Positions 54,078 through 64,000 of a stretch of DNA of 64,000 bases are shown piece by piece. The stretch comes from Rosenbergiella collisarenosi (GTDB lineage Bacteria; Pseudomonadota; Gammaproteobacteria; Enterobacterales; Enterobacteriaceae), in assembly GCF_018494085.1 (NCBI RefSeq), contig NZ_JABBFP010000001.1, positions 434,001-498,000 on the forward strand. Direction: 5' to 3'. The position numbers were made by a program, and so were the translations under genes. The notes beneath the pieces were generated by a model that ran no database searches, had not been told where the DNA came from, and saw only the letters and a program-made list of their open reading frames with translations. The first letter of the stretch is position 1. Every line of letters starts with the position of its first letter.

Positions 54078-55115
54078 ATGAAATTAGACGAGATAGCACG
54101 GTTAGCGGGAGTGTCTAGAACCACTGCCAGTTACGTGATCAATGGCAAGGCCAAGCAGTACCGGGTGAGTGATAAAACCGTTGAGAAAGTGATGGCTGTT
54201 GTGCGCCAGCATAATTATCAGCCAAATGCTGTGGCTGCCGGCTTGCGAGCGGGGAAAACGCGTTCGATTGGATTAGTTATTCCTGATCTCGAAAATACCA
54301 GTTACACCCGTATCGCTAAGTACCTCGAAAGGCAGGCTCGGCAACAAGGCTACCAGCTACTCATTGCCTGTTCGGAGGACCAACCTGATAACGAGATGCG
54401 TTGTATTGAGCATCTTCTCCAGCGGAAAATAGACGCTCTGATCGTGTCGACCTCTCTCCCGGCGCAACATCCTTTCTACCAACGCTGTGCAGAGCGGCAA
54501 TTACCCGTTATTGCATTAGATAGACCCCTCGATCACTGCTTATTCAGTAGTGTTGTAGGAGCGGACCGTAATGATGCCTTCGCGTTAGCTAGCGCTCAGC
54601 GTCAGCAGCCCATTGAACAGGTGCTTTTTTTTGGCGCATTACCAGAGCTTTCGGTGAGCTTCCTGCGTGAACAAGGATTCCGCGAAGCTTGGCGCGATGA
54701 CCCGCGGGTACCACAATTTCTCTATAGCGACAGCTTCGATCGGCAAAATGCCGCACAGCAGTTTAGTCTTTTTCTTACGAAAAACCCGTTACCCACCGCA
54801 ATTTTTACGACCTCGTTCGCTCTGCTACAAGGTGTCATGGATGCCTGCTTATCTGTGCTCGGTGAGCTGCCTTCGAGCCTCTCGATTGCGACGTTCGGTG
54901 ATCATGAGTTATTAGACTTTTTGACTTGCCCGGTACTTTCTGCGGGTCAACGGCACCAGGATATTGCGGAATGCGTACTAGCATTAGTCCTGAAATCTTT
55001 GGTTGATAACGATCCTCCGGCTGCGGGGGTGACCACTATCCCTCGTCATCTTTATGCGCGAGGGGCCTTGTTACGGTCAGTGATAGCATCTGCCGGCGAT
55101 ACCGATCCACTGTAA
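54078..55115 (+). CDS. cra: catabolite repressor/activator Cra (FruR)
   Basis: Cra is a LacI-type regulator that controls carbon flow between glycolysis and gluconeogenesis and responds to fructose 1-phosphate or fructose 1,6-bisphosphate. The 345-residue protein (E. coli 334) has the LacI helix-turn-helix [20 protein letters not shown] and the hinge region, almost identical to E. coli, then the periplasmic-binding-type core (about 60-330; [35 protein letters not shown]). The C-terminus is about ten residues longer and less conserved. The position between ilvH and mraZ is as in E. coli. Confidence 0.95.
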   Translation: MKLDEIARLAGVSRTTASYVINGKAKQYRVSDKTVEKVMAVVRQHNYQPNAVAAGLRAGKTRSIGLVIPDLENTSYTRIAKYLERQARQQGYQLLIACSEDQPDNEMRCIEHLLQRKIDALIVSTSLPAQHPFYQRCAERQLPVIALDRPLDHCLFSSVVGADRNDAFALASAQRQQPIEQVLFFGALPELSVSFLREQGFREAWRDDPRVPQFLYSDSFDRQNAAQQFSLFLTKNPLPTAIFTTSFALLQGVMDACLSVLGELPSSLSIATFGDHELLDFLTCPVLSAGQRHQDIAECVLALVLKSLVDNDPPAAGVTTIPRHLYARGALLRSVIASAGDTDPL

Positions 55116-55304
55116 TAACCCAACCTGTTTCAAATCTCGTTGATTTACGTAATGTTATTTAAATTAGGGATTAATCTGAATTGTTATTTTTTCTCCTCAT
55201 TTAAATCATTAAGTTATCTTTATCCCCTCGTCATAAAATCGCCTCTTCCTTTTACGAAAAGCTCGCGATGATTGGAATTATTACGCAGCGACTCACGAAG
55301 CCGC

Positions 55305-55366
55305 TTGACAAGCTTTTCCTCCGCTCCGTAAACTCCCATTGTGGGAAAATGTGGGGCAAAGTGGTG
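55305..55366 (+). promoter_or_regulatory. dcw promoter and MraZ operator
   Basis: TTGACA (55305-55310) with TAAACT (55329-55334, 18-base spacing) forms the promoter. Downstream, TGGGA (55342), TGGGG (55352) and TGGTG (55362) repeat every 10 bases. TGGGN repeats at this spacing are the known binding site of MraZ, which represses the dcw operon from this position. The gap 55116-55304 is AT-rich and shows no gene. Confidence 0.75.
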
Positions 55367-55393
55367 ATTTCTTTCCGATTATAAGGTCATATC

Positions 55394-55852
55394 ATGTTCC
55401 GTGGGGCCAACCCTGTAAATATAGACAGTAAAGGACGGCTAACGATCCCGACGCGTTATCGTGAGCAGCTTTACGCTGAGTCTGACGGAAATATGGTGTG
55501 TACGATTGATTTACATCAGCCTTGCTTATTGCTCTATCCACTACCCGAGTGGGAGCGTATCGAACGAAAGCTTGCCGGGTTATCCGCGATGAATCCTGCG
55601 GAACGCCGAATTCAACGGTTATTGCTCGGGCATGCGACAGAATCGCAGCTTGATAATGCGGGACGATTACTCTTAAGCGCACCTTTACGTGCCCATGCCA
55701 CACTCACCAAACACATTATGTTGGTCGGCCAATACAATAAATTTGAGTTGTGGGATGAACACACTTGGTATGACCAAGTAAAACAAGACATTGAGGCTGA
55801 GCAGCATGCTCAGGGTGTATTATCTGAGCGTTTGCAGGACTTATCGTTATAA
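55394..55852 (+). CDS. mraZ: transcriptional regulator MraZ
   Basis: MraZ is an oligomeric AbrB-like DNA-binding protein heading the division/cell wall cluster and repressing it. The 152 residues match E. coli. Two SpoVT-AbrB-type domains are visible; the first has [16 protein letters not shown] and the second [13 protein letters not shown]. The stop overlaps the rsmH start by one base. Confidence 0.96.
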   Translation: MFRGANPVNIDSKGRLTIPTRYREQLYAESDGNMVCTIDLHQPCLLLYPLPEWERIERKLAGLSAMNPAERRIQRLLLGHATESQLDNAGRLLLSAPLRAHATLTKHIMLVGQYNKFELWDEHTWYDQVKQDIEAEQHAQGVLSERLQDLSL

Positions 55853-56796
55853 TGACGTCTGAAAATTTTAAACATACTACGGTACTACTCGACGATGCTG
55901 TCAATGGGCTAAATATCCAGCCAGATGGCATCTATATTGATGGCACATTCGGTCGCGGGGGACACTCCCGGTTGATCCTCTCTCAATTGGGTGAAAATGG
56001 CCGATTAATCGCCATCGATCGTGATCCACAAGCCATTGCCGCTGCCGCACAGATTGACGATCCTCGCTTTTCAATTATCCATGGTCCTTTTTCACAATTG
56101 GGCGATTATGTTCAATCCCTCGACTTAGTCGGCAAAATAGACGGCATACTACTTGATTTAGGGGTTTCCTCCCCACAACTCGACGATGCAGAACGCGGTT
56201 TTTCCTTTATGCGCGACGGACCACTCGATATGCGGATGGATCCCTCGCAGGGAGAATCTGCCGCACAATGGTTAATGCGGGCTGCGGAAGAGGACATTGC
56301 GTTCGTCATTAAGACCTACGGGGAAGAGAAATTCGGCAAGCGTATTGCGCGCGCCATCGTTGAGCGTAACCGTCTGGCGCCGATGACACGTACCAAAGAG
56401 TTAGCTGAGGTGGTCGCGGCAGCGATGCCAGTGAAAGATAAGCATAAGCATCCGGCTACGCGCAGCTTCCAAGCCATTCGTATCTGGGTTAATAGTGAAT
56501 TGGAAGAGATCGAGCGTGCACTACAAGCTTCTATTGCGGCGTTATCCCCGATGGGACGGCTCTCTATCATCAGTTTCCACTCGCTCGAAGACCGATTAGT
56601 TAAACGTTTTATGCGTACACACAGTCGTGGTGTGCAGGTGCCTGCGGGTGTGCCGATGACGGAAGCACAAATTCGGGCCCTAGGGGGGCGAGAGCTGCGT
56701 GCGCTAGGTAAATCGGTACCAGGTCCTGCTGAAGTCGCCGAAAACCCTCGTGCCCGTAGCTCTGTGCTACGAATTGCCGAGAGGAGCGAAGGGTGA
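55852..56796 (+). CDS. rsmH: 16S rRNA m4C1402 methyltransferase RsmH
   Basis: RsmH (MraW) methylates N4 of C1402 in 16S rRNA. The 314 residues match E. coli (313). The SAM-binding segment [14 protein letters not shown] is near residue 33, with [18 protein letters not shown] and the [18 protein letters not shown] segment. It overlaps mraZ by one base, and its TGA overlaps the ftsL GTG. Confidence 0.96.
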   Translation: MTSENFKHTTVLLDDAVNGLNIQPDGIYIDGTFGRGGHSRLILSQLGENGRLIAIDRDPQAIAAAAQIDDPRFSIIHGPFSQLGDYVQSLDLVGKIDGILLDLGVSSPQLDDAERGFSFMRDGPLDMRMDPSQGESAAQWLMRAAEEDIAFVIKTYGEEKFGKRIARAIVERNRLAPMTRTKELAEVVAAAMPVKDKHKHPATRSFQAIRIWVNSELEEIERALQASIAALSPMGRLSIISFHSLEDRLVKRFMRTHSRGVQVPAGVPMTEAQIRALGGRELRALGKSVPGPAEVAENPRARSSVLRIAERSEG

Positions 56797-57113
56797 TCAA
56801 TAACGAACGCCATAGCCTCCCGTCAGTCATTGGCGGCGATTTGCTGCGCCATGGTAAATTGCCGGTCATTTTATTGGCTGCGGTACTGGTGACCTCGATA
56901 ATGGTCGTTATCACGACGCAAAAGACGCGCTTACTGACGGCACAGCGTGAGCAGATGGTGTTAGAAAAAGACTCCCTAGATATCGAGTGGCGAAATCTCA
57001 TCCTCGAAGAAAATGCCTTAGGTGATCACAGCCGCGTCGAGCGTTTAGCGGTGGAAAAATTGCATATGCAACATGTTGACCCTTCTCAGGAACATATAGT
57101 GGTTCAACCATAG
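56793..57113 (+). CDS. ftsL: cell division protein FtsL
   Basis: FtsL is a bitopic divisome protein that works with FtsB and FtsQ to activate FtsWI. At 106 residues it is shorter than E. coli FtsL (121), lacking most of the variable cytoplasmic N-terminus. One membrane helix spans about 23-41 ([19 protein letters not shown]), followed by a leucine-zipper-like periplasmic coiled coil with [20 protein letters not shown] and [15 protein letters not shown]. The GTG start overlaps the rsmH stop (GTGA), with GAG/GAAGG upstream. Confidence 0.93.
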   Translation: MINNERHSLPSVIGGDLLRHGKLPVILLAAVLVTSIMVVITTQKTRLLTAQREQMVLEKDSLDIEWRNLILEENALGDHSRVERLAVEKLHMQHVDPSQEHIVVQP

Positions 57114-57126
57114 GAATCGAAAACTG

Positions 57127-58887
57127 ATGGCCGGCGCAAAAAAAACGCTGAAAACAAAAAAGCAAGAAATCAAAGCCAACTTCATACGTTGGCGTTTTGC
57201 ATTGTTATGCGGCGGAATTTTACTGGCATTAGTCGGACTATTATCGCGTGTCGCGTGGCTACAAGTGGTCAAGCCTGAACGGTTAGTCAAGGAAGGCGAT
57301 ATGCGCTCATTACGGGTGCAGTCAGTTCCTAGCTCACGCGGTATGATCAGTGACAGAAACGGGCGGCCTCTTGCGGTCAGTGTGCCGGTAAGTGCCATTT
57401 GGGCCGACCCTAAAGAGGTCAATGCTCAGGGCGGCATTGGCTATGATAACCGCTGGAAGGCGTTAGCCGATGCGCTATCGCTTCCACTTGACCAGCTAGC
57501 CTCGCGAATAAATGCCAATCCGAAAGGTCGTTTCGTCTATCTTGCTCGCCAGGTCAATCCTGCAGTCAGTAGCTATATTCAAAAACTAAAGCTTCCAGGT
57601 ATCAATCTGCGAGAGGAATCGCGTCGTTACTACCCTGCGGGGCAGGTCGCCGCACACCTCATCGGCTTTACGAATATTGATGGCCAAGGGATTGAAGGCG
57701 TCGAGAAAAGCTTCGATAAATGGCTGACCGGTACCCCTGGGGCAAGAACGGTGCGTAAGGATCGGCAAGGGCGAGTGATTGAAGATATTTCATCGACCGA
57801 TAGCCGTGTGGCCCATAACCTGACCTTGAGTATCGATGAACGACTACAAGCGCAGGTTTATCGTGAACTGAATAACGCCGTGGCCTTCAATAAGGCGGAG
57901 TCAGGGACGGCGGTGCTGGTAGATGTGAATACTGGCGAGGTGCTGGCGATGGCCAATAGCCCTGCCTATAACCCGAACAATTTGAGTAATACGCCGCGCG
58001 AGACAATTCGTAACCGAGCGATCACCGATATATTTGAACCGGGATCAACGGTAAAACCAATGGTCGTTATGACCGCATTAAAACGTGGGGTAGTTCATCC
58101 AGGGAGCGTGCTCAATACCGTACCTTATCGGATTAATGGCCACGAAATTAAAGATGTCGCACGCTACAATGAGCTGACGCTGACCGGTGTACTCCAGAAA
58201 TCGAGTAACGTCGGCGTATCACGTTTAGCCCTCGCCATGCCCTCTTCGGCGCTGGTCGAAACTTATAGCCACTTTGGGCTAGGTCAGCCAACTAACCTTG
58301 GTCTAGTGGGCGAGAGTAAAGGGATCTATCCGCATAAACAGCGCTGGTCGGATATCGAACGTGCTACGTTTTCCTTTGGTTATGGGTTGATGGTTACGCC
58401 TCTACAATTAGCACGCGTCTATGCGACGATTGGTAGTTATGGGGTAGCTCGTCCCCTCTCGATTACTAAAGTGTCGCCACCGGTTGCGGGAACGCGCGCC
58501 TTCGATGAGGCGACGGTAAAAACCGTCGTCCATATGATGGAGAGCGTCGCGTTACCTGGTGGCGGTGGCGTTAAAGCTGCTATTAAAGGCTACCGTATCG
58601 CGATTAAAACCGGGACCGCAAAAAAAGTGGGACCTGACGGCCATTACGTCAATAAGTATATTGCTTACACTGCGGGTGTAGCGCCTGCGAGCCGACCACG
58701 TTTTGCGTTAGTGGTGGTTATCAACGACCCTCAGGGTGGAAAATATTATGGCGGCGCCGTCTCTGCACCGGTATTCGGTGCCATTATGGGCGGGGTTTTA
58801 CGCACAATGAATGTCGAACCCGATGCACTGGCGACTGAGAACAAAGAATTAACGACAACGAATGAGGGATCAAGTGACCGATCGTAA
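57127..58887 (+). CDS. ftsI: peptidoglycan transpeptidase FtsI (PBP3)
   Basis: FtsI cross-links septal peptidoglycan in the FtsWI synthase. The 586 residues match E. coli (588). One N-terminal membrane segment (about 22-42) is followed by the pedestal domain (PBP dimer) and a transpeptidase domain with the active-site Ser in EPGSTVKPM, the SSN motif in QKSSNVGV and the KTGT motif in IKTGTAKK. It starts 13 bases after ftsL and overlaps murE by 14 bases. Confidence 0.97.
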   Translation: MAGAKKTLKTKKQEIKANFIRWRFALLCGGILLALVGLLSRVAWLQVVKPERLVKEGDMRSLRVQSVPSSRGMISDRNGRPLAVSVPVSAIWADPKEVNAQGGIGYDNRWKALADALSLPLDQLASRINANPKGRFVYLARQVNPAVSSYIQKLKLPGINLREESRRYYPAGQVAAHLIGFTNIDGQGIEGVEKSFDKWLTGTPGARTVRKDRQGRVIEDISSTDSRVAHNLTLSIDERLQAQVYRELNNAVAFNKAESGTAVLVDVNTGEVLAMANSPAYNPNNLSNTPRETIRNRAITDIFEPGSTVKPMVVMTALKRGVVHPGSVLNTVPYRINGHEIKDVARYNELTLTGVLQKSSNVGVSRLALAMPSSALVETYSHFGLGQPTNLGLVGESKGIYPHKQRWSDIERATFSFGYGLMVTPLQLARVYATIGSYGVARPLSITKVSPPVAGTRAFDEATVKTVVHMMESVALPGGGGVKAAIKGYRIAIKTGTAKKVGPDGHYVNKYIAYTAGVAPASRPRFALVVVINDPQGGKYYGGAVSAPVFGAIMGGVLRTMNVEPDALATENKELTTTNEGSSDRS

Positions 58888-60361
58888 CCTGCAGGAGGTC
58901 TTAGCACCTTGGGTACCCAATACGCCTCGGCAAGCACTGAAGGCGATGACACTTGATAGCCGAGCAGTGCAAGCTGGCGATTTATTTGTCGCGGTCGTCG
59001 GTCACAGCACCGATGGACGACAATATATTTCGCAAGCCCTTTCACAAGGCGCCGTCGCAGTGATAGCCGACGCGCAAGGCATTGCAAACGATGGAGAAAT
59101 CCGCCACCTTGAGGGCGTACCCGTCATTTATCTCGCGCAATTAGCCGAGCGGTTATCGGCATTAGCAGGGCGTTTTTATGCCCGTCCCCTCGATGCAATG
59201 CGCGTAGTTGGAGTAACAGGCACTAACGGTAAAACCACCATTACCCAGCTACTCGCTCAGTGGGTATCGCTGCTAGGAGAATCGAGCGCGGTAATGGGAA
59301 CCGTCGGTAATGGGCTTTATGGTCAGCTTACCGACGCTGAGAATACTACCGGCTCGGCGATTGATGTACAGCGTACACTCGCAGAGTTTGCCGCCCAACA
59401 TGCCACGTTGACGGCAATGGAGATTTCCTCTCACGGGTTGGTGCAGCACCGGGTTGCCGCACTATCCTTTGTCGCTGCCGTATTTACCAACCTCAGCCGC
59501 GACCATCTCGATTACCATGGTGATATGGCAAGTTATGCGGCCGCAAAATTATCCCTGTTTACGGAACATGAGGTCGGCGTTAGCGTCATTAATGCTGACG
59601 ACGACGTCGGTCAACAATGGTTGGAAACACTTACCGATGCCGTTGCAGTAAGCTGTCGTGGGTTAAGCCTCTCTGAGCGTCATGGCTTATGGTTGAGCGC
59701 GACCGAGATATCTTATCGGGATGAAGGGATAACGATTAAATTCGATTCCGCATGGGGAGCAGGCGAGTGCGTCAGCGCCCTGATGGGGGAGTTTAACGCC
59801 AGTAATCTATTGCTTGCCTTGGCAACGCTATTAGCATTGGGTTATCCGCTAGCGCAACTGACGGCCACGTGCGCGCAACTCTCTCCAGTATGTGGGCGGA
59901 TGGAAGTCTTTAAGCAGGCTGGACACGCGACGGCAGTCGTCGACTATGCCCATACGCCCGATGCGCTCCAAAAGGCCTTAGATGCTGCACGTCAACACTG
60001 TCAGGGTCAGCTCTGGTGTGTCTTCGGCTGTGGTGGAGATCGCGATAGCGGTAAACGCCCGCTGATGGGGGCTATCGCCGAGGAGTTTGCCGATCGTGTG
60101 ATCATCACCGATGACAACCCGCGTAGTGAGAACCCGACAACGATCACCCGCGATATTCTCTCTGGACTGGTGGACCCTAGCCGCGCAGTAGTGATTGCAG
60201 GTCGGGCTCAGGCTGTGACAATGGCCCTCCAGCAGGCGGCTGAAAACGATATCGTGTTGATCGCCGGTAAAGGCCATGAAGATTATCAAATTATCGGGCA
60301 GCAGCGTATCGATTACTCAGACCGCCAGACGGTCGCGACTCTTTTAGGAATGATGGCATGA
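58874..60361 (+). CDS. murE: UDP-MurNAc-tripeptide synthetase (meso-DAP adding)
   Basis: MurE adds meso-diaminopimelate to UDP-MurNAc-L-Ala-D-Glu. The GTG at 58874, after GAGGGA, gives 495 residues as in E. coli and the start M-T-D-R-N-L-Q parallel to E. coli's M-A-D-R-N-L-R. An ATG four codons upstream is the alternative. The ATP site is [13 protein letters not shown] near residue 110. The DDNPRSENP motif is the signature for meso-DAP selection. It overlaps ftsI by 14 bases and murF by four (ATGA). Confidence 0.96.
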   Translation: MTDRNLQEVLAPWVPNTPRQALKAMTLDSRAVQAGDLFVAVVGHSTDGRQYISQALSQGAVAVIADAQGIANDGEIRHLEGVPVIYLAQLAERLSALAGRFYARPLDAMRVVGVTGTNGKTTITQLLAQWVSLLGESSAVMGTVGNGLYGQLTDAENTTGSAIDVQRTLAEFAAQHATLTAMEISSHGLVQHRVAALSFVAAVFTNLSRDHLDYHGDMASYAAAKLSLFTEHEVGVSVINADDDVGQQWLETLTDAVAVSCRGLSLSERHGLWLSATEISYRDEGITIKFDSAWGAGECVSALMGEFNASNLLLALATLLALGYPLAQLTATCAQLSPVCGRMEVFKQAGHATAVVDYAHTPDALQKALDAARQHCQGQLWCVFGCGGDRDSGKRPLMGAIAEEFADRVIITDDNPRSENPTTITRDILSGLVDPSRAVVIAGRAQAVTMALQQAAENDIVLIAGKGHEDYQIIGQQRIDYSDRQTVATLLGMMA

Positions 60362-61719
60362 TCCCAGTAACGAGTAGACAACTCGCGTCGATTACCGAGG
60401 GTGAGCTGATAGGTGAAGATATCACGCTGACTCATCTCACCACAGATACCCGCGAAATTGTTGACGGGAGTGCCTTTGTTGCCTTGATTGGTGAGCGATT
60501 TGACGCCCACCAGTTCGCAGAACAAGCGATCAAGGCGGGGGCAGGTGCGTTGCTGGTTAGCCGCCGTCTCGATGTTTGCGTTCCGCAGATAGTGGTGGCG
60601 GATACGCGTATCGCCTTTGGAAAAATCGGCGCATGGGTTCGCCAGCAAGTCCCTGCAAAAGTCGTCGGATTAACCGGATCATCGGGGAAAACGTCGGTGA
60701 AGGAGATGACCGCTGCGATCCTAAAGCTCTGTGGTGAAACACTTTATACGGCAGGCAACCTTAACAACGATTTCGGCGTACCGATGACACTACTACGTCT
60801 GACCCCTGAACATCGTTATGCCGTGATTGAAATGGGGGCCAATCATCAAGGTGAGATTGCCTATACCACCCATTTAGTGAAACCCGACGCGGCTCTAGTG
60901 AACAATCTCGCTGCAGCACACTTAGAGGGATTTGGCTCGCTTGCAGGCGTTGCTAAGGCGAAAGGTGAGATCTTTCAAGGCCTGCCACCACAGGGTATCG
61001 CTATTTTAAATGCACAGAGCCACGACCGTGAGAACTGGCAACCCGTCCTCGACGATAAACAAGTATTAACCTTCTCAGCGGCTGAGCAGGGGAGTGCAGA
61101 TTATTTTGCCACGAATATTGCCGTGACAGTGGCAGGAACGGTTTTTCAGCTCCATACCCCTCATGGCGACTGCGAGATTATCCTGCCATTACCTGGACGT
61201 CATAATATTGCCAATGCGCTTGCGGCTGCGGCCTTAGCGCAAGCCGTCGGCGCGCCGTTAAGTGCAATTCGTCAGGGGCTGAAGACATTAACCGCGGTGC
61301 CGGGAAGGCTTTTCCCGATCACGCTTTCAGATACCGTACTTCTCCTCGATGACTCTTACAATGCGAACGTTGGCTCCATGACTGCAGCGGCGCAGGTGTT
61401 GGCGTCAATGCCTGGCTATCGCATTATGATCGCTGGAGATATGGGTGAACTAGGCAGTGATACCGAGTCATGCCATCGTGCAGTCGGTAGCGCCTTGAAG
61501 GATGCTGCGGTAGATAAGGTGTTAACTGTGGGTGAGTATAGCCATTGGATTGCGCAAGAGAGCCAAGTCGGTGAGGTCTTTGCAACAAAAGCAGCACTTG
61601 CCGCGCGTGCGCAACAATTAATCGAAGAATTTAAAAACGTAACGTTGTTAGTGAAAGGATCACGCAGCGCTGCGATGGAAGACATAGTCGCAATTTTACA
61701 GGAGAAAGACGTATGTTAG
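60358..61719 (+). CDS. murF: UDP-MurNAc-pentapeptide synthetase
   Basis: MurF adds D-Ala-D-Ala to the UDP-MurNAc tripeptide. The 453 residues match E. coli (452). Motifs are the ATP site [15 protein letters not shown] near residue 105, [13 protein letters not shown], and the C-terminal [11 protein letters not shown]. It overlaps murE by four bases and mraY by seven bases. Confidence 0.96.
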   Translation: MIPVTSRQLASITEGELIGEDITLTHLTTDTREIVDGSAFVALIGERFDAHQFAEQAIKAGAGALLVSRRLDVCVPQIVVADTRIAFGKIGAWVRQQVPAKVVGLTGSSGKTSVKEMTAAILKLCGETLYTAGNLNNDFGVPMTLLRLTPEHRYAVIEMGANHQGEIAYTTHLVKPDAALVNNLAAAHLEGFGSLAGVAKAKGEIFQGLPPQGIAILNAQSHDRENWQPVLDDKQVLTFSAAEQGSADYFATNIAVTVAGTVFQLHTPHGDCEIILPLPGRHNIANALAAAALAQAVGAPLSAIRQGLKTLTAVPGRLFPITLSDTVLLLDDSYNANVGSMTAAAQVLASMPGYRIMIAGDMGELGSDTESCHRAVGSALKDAAVDKVLTVGEYSHWIAQESQVGEVFATKAALAARAQQLIEEFKNVTLLVKGSRSAAMEDIVAILQEKDVC

Positions 61720-62795
61720 TTTGGCTAGCCGAACATCTGGCTAAATTTTATTCAGGATTTAACGTCTTCTCATATTTGACGTTTCGTGCCATTGTCAGCC
61801 TGTTAACGGCTCTCTTTCTCTCGCTGTGGATGGGACCGAAGCTGATTGCTTGGCTACAAAAGTTACAGATTGGTCAAGTCGTCCGTAACGATGGACCTGA
61901 GTCACACTTCAGTAAGCGTGGTACGCCGACGATGGGTGGGATAATGATCCTCACCTCCATTACGATATCGGTGTTACTCTGGGCTTATCCCTCAAACCCC
62001 TATGTATGGTGTGTATTGTTCGTACTCGTAGGCTATGGGATCGTCGGCTTCGTCGATGATTATCGTAAGGTCGTACGTAAAGATACCAAAGGCTTAATTG
62101 CGCGCTGGAAATATTTCTGGCAGTCGGTGATCGCTTTGGGCGTGGCGTTTACGCTGTATGCCATCGGTAAAGATACCCCGGCAACACAGCTAGTAGTGCC
62201 ATTCTTTAAAGACATTATGCCGCAATTAGGCTTACTTTATCTTTTCTTGACTTATTTCGTCATCGTTGGAACCAGTAATGCGGTAAACCTGACTGATGGG
62301 CTTGATGGCCTTGCGATCATGCCAACGGTATTTGTTGCGGCAGGCTTTGGCTTGGTCGCTTGGGCAACAGGAAATGTGAAGTTTGCTGAATATCTTCATA
62401 TCCCTTATCTGCGCCATGCGGGTGAGTTAGTCATTGTCTGTACGGCAATCGTCGGTGCCGGGCTCGGATTCTTGTGGTTCAACACCTATCCAGCACAAGT
62501 CTTTATGGGGGATGTTGGCTCACTCGCGCTCGGTGGCGCGCTGGGTACTATCGCCGTACTACTCCGCCAAGAGTTCTTATTAGTGATTATGGGTGGCGTA
62601 TTCGTGGTTGAAACCTTATCGGTCATTTTACAGGTCGGATCCTTTAAATTACGCGGCCAACGTATTTTCCGTATGGCACCTATTCACCACCACTATGAAC
62701 TGAAAGGCTGGCCAGAGCCGCGTGTCATTGTTCGGTTCTGGATTATCTCCTTGATGTTGGTGCTTATTGGTCTCGCTACGCTGAAGGTGCGTTAA
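61713..62795 (+). CDS. mraY: phospho-MurNAc-pentapeptide translocase MraY
   Basis: MraY transfers phospho-MurNAc-pentapeptide from UDP to undecaprenyl phosphate, forming lipid I. The 360 residues equal E. coli. About ten membrane helices are predicted. Catalytic features are [14 protein letters not shown] (Asp pair near 115), [13 protein letters not shown] with Asp near 193, and the loop [15 protein letters not shown] with its histidine triplet. It overlaps murF and precedes murD by two bases. Confidence 0.97.
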   Translation: MLVWLAEHLAKFYSGFNVFSYLTFRAIVSLLTALFLSLWMGPKLIAWLQKLQIGQVVRNDGPESHFSKRGTPTMGGIMILTSITISVLLWAYPSNPYVWCVLFVLVGYGIVGFVDDYRKVVRKDTKGLIARWKYFWQSVIALGVAFTLYAIGKDTPATQLVVPFFKDIMPQLGLLYLFLTYFVIVGTSNAVNLTDGLDGLAIMPTVFVAAGFGLVAWATGNVKFAEYLHIPYLRHAGELVIVCTAIVGAGLGFLWFNTYPAQVFMGDVGSLALGGALGTIAVLLRQEFLLVIMGGVFVVETLSVILQVGSFKLRGQRIFRMAPIHHHYELKGWPEPRVIVRFWIISLMLVLIGLATLKVR

Positions 62796-62797
62796 TC

Positions 62798-64000
62798 ATG
62801 GCAGATTACCAAGGTAGAAAGCTTGTTATCGTCGGTTTAGGTATTACCGGGCTTTCGTGTGTCGATTTTTTTATGGCACGAGGTGTTGTACCGAAGGTTA
62901 TTGATTCCCGTAGCAATCCACCTGGTATTGATAAATTGCCTAAACAGGTCGAGCGTTGGGTCGGTGACATTAATGTGCACTGGCTACTTGCCGCCGACCT
63001 TATTGTCCTTAGTCCTGGGGTGGCTTTGTCGCATCCCGCGGTGAGTGCTGCTGCCGCAGAAGGCATCGAGATCGTTGGCGATGTCGAGCTGTTTTGTCGT
63101 GAAGCCCAGGCACCGATTGTCGCGATTACCGGTTCAAATGGTAAAAGTACGGTGACGAGCCTAGTGGGAGAGATGTCCCGCGCGGCGGGGTGGCAGACGG
63201 CTGTCGGGGGGAATATTGGGCTACCTGCGTTATCGCTACTTAATCCCCAGGTACAGCTCTATGTACTAGAATTATCCAGTTTCCAATTAGAAACGACGCA
63301 TAGCCTGCGAGCCACTGCTGCGACAATTTTAAATGTCACTGAAGATCATATGGATCGCTATCCCCTTGGCTTCCAACAATACCGTGCTGCAAAATTACGT
63401 ATTTATGAGCACGCTAAGCACTGTGTCGTTAATGTCGACGATGCGATGACGATGCCGGTACGCGGCGTTGATCCACGCTGTATTAGCTTCGGCGTCACCT
63501 TTGGCGATTACCATCTTAATCAGCAGCAGGGGCAAACGTGGTTACGCGCCAAGGGCGAGAAGGTTTTAAATAGCGACGAGATGACGATCACTGGCCAGCA
63601 TAATCTGACCAATGCCCTCGCCGCATTGGCGCTGGCTGAAGCCGTCGGTGTCCCGCGAGCCAGTTGTCTCAAAGCGTTGACCACCTTTACCGGACTAGCA
63701 CATCGTTATCAGTTAGTGCATCGCCACGCGGGCGTTGAGTGGATCAACGATTCGAAAGCGACCAATGTTGGCAGTACGGAGGCGGCACTCAAAGGAATGA
63801 AATGTCAGGGCACACTGTGGCTGCTGCTCGGCGGCGATGGGAAATCTGCTGACTTTTCGCCTCTTGAGCGATTAATACAAGGTAACAATATAAAGGTTTA
63901 CTGTTTTGGTCGAGATGCGGAATTGTTATACGCATTACGTCCTGACGTGTCCGTTAAGGTGGATACACTCGATGACGCGATGCACGCGATCAGTCAGCAG
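62798..64000 (+). CDS. murD: UDP-MurNAc-L-alanine:D-glutamate ligase (partial, 3' end outside window)
   Basis: MurD adds D-glutamate to UDP-MurNAc-L-Ala. The first 401 codons are present and the frame is open to the window end; E. coli MurD has 438 residues, so about 40 are missing. The N-terminal Rossmann-like start is [20 protein letters not shown]. The ATP site [15 protein letters not shown] lies near residue 108, [11 protein letters not shown] near 180, and [15 protein letters not shown] near 318. The ATG follows the mraY stop by two bases. No frameshift is seen. Confidence 0.96.
   Translation, partial: MADYQGRKLVIVGLGITGLSCVDFFMARGVVPKVIDSRSNPPGIDKLPKQVERWVGDINVHWLLAADLIVLSPGVALSHPAVSAAAAEGIEIVGDVELFCREAQAPIVAITGSNGKSTVTSLVGEMSRAAGWQTAVGGNIGLPALSLLNPQVQLYVLELSSFQLETTHSLRATAATILNVTEDHMDRYPLGFQQYRAAKLRIYEHAKHCVVNVDDAMTMPVRGVDPRCISFGVTFGDYHLNQQQGQTWLRAKGEKVLNSDEMTITGQHNLTNALAALALAEAVGVPRASCLKALTTFTGLAHRYQLVHRHAGVEWINDSKATNVGSTEAALKGMKCQGTLWLLLGGDGKSADFSPLERLIQGNNIKVYCFGRDAELLYALRPDVSVKVDTLDDAMHAISQQ

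Overview
The window reads as chromosome of a gammaproteobacterium of the order Enterobacterales. Nearly every protein aligns along its length with an Escherichia coli K-12 counterpart (CarAB, FolA, SurA-LptD, RapA, Pol II, ThiBPQ, SecDF, LeuABCD, IlvIH, Cra and the dcw cluster), but gene order differs from E. coli in several places. Moderate GC, the presence of FhuE and an amino-alcohol kinase/phospho-lyase cluster suggest an Erwiniaceae- or Pectobacteriaceae-like genus (perhaps Tatumella-like). That genus-level guess is inference. I see no phage, insertion sequence, CRISPR array, tRNA or rRNA.

Layout. 1-5281: pyrimidine/arginine-controlled carAB (TTG start for carA), then folA. 5284-12028 (minus): apaH, apaG, rsmA, pdxA, surA and lptD, tightly overlapping, with djlA divergent. 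13050-19156 (minus): rluA, rapA, polB. 19157-23040: an AT-richer accessory stretch with an OpgE-like phosphoethanolamine transferase, a LysR regulator, a divergent 37-residue membrane protein and a periplasmic histidine phosphatase. 23172-27340: yabI and the TPP-riboswitch-controlled thiBPQ thiamine importer. 27426-32662: a class III PLP enzyme of the phospho-lyase type, an ethanolamine-type APC permease, a divergent APH-fold kinase and an AraC regulator. Together they look like a microcompartment-free ethanolamine/1-aminopropan-2-ol catabolic module. 32734-36624: setA, the mechanosensitive channel ybdG, a 2-Cys peroxiredoxin and acpH. 36724-46232: the queA-tgt-yajC-secD-secF unit, split by an inserted minus-strand yncE-like/fhuE iron module with a Fur box. 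46286-51206 (minus): leuABCD behind a leader peptide with four Leu codons and an attenuator. 51207-53941: ilvIH behind a long AT-rich region with Lrp-like sites; leuO is absent. 54078-55115: cra. 55305-64000: the start of the dcw cluster (mraZ, rsmH, ftsL, ftsI, murE, murF, mraY, murD), with a MraZ repeat operator; murD runs off the window.

How it fits together. The window is mostly core metabolism and envelope biogenesis: outer-membrane assembly (SurA, LptD), protein export (YajC-SecDF), peptidoglycan synthesis and division (dcw), branched-chain amino acids (leu, ilvIH) and pyrimidine/arginine precursors (carAB). Accessory insertions sit between these blocks. The most interesting are the amino-alcohol module in the position where E. 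coli carries sgrR/sgrS, the divergent LysR/small-membrane-protein pair with a T-N11-A dyad between them, and the fhuE/yncE insertion between queA and tgt. Start codons were re-chosen wherever a Shine-Dalgarno sequence or the family length favoured an internal start.
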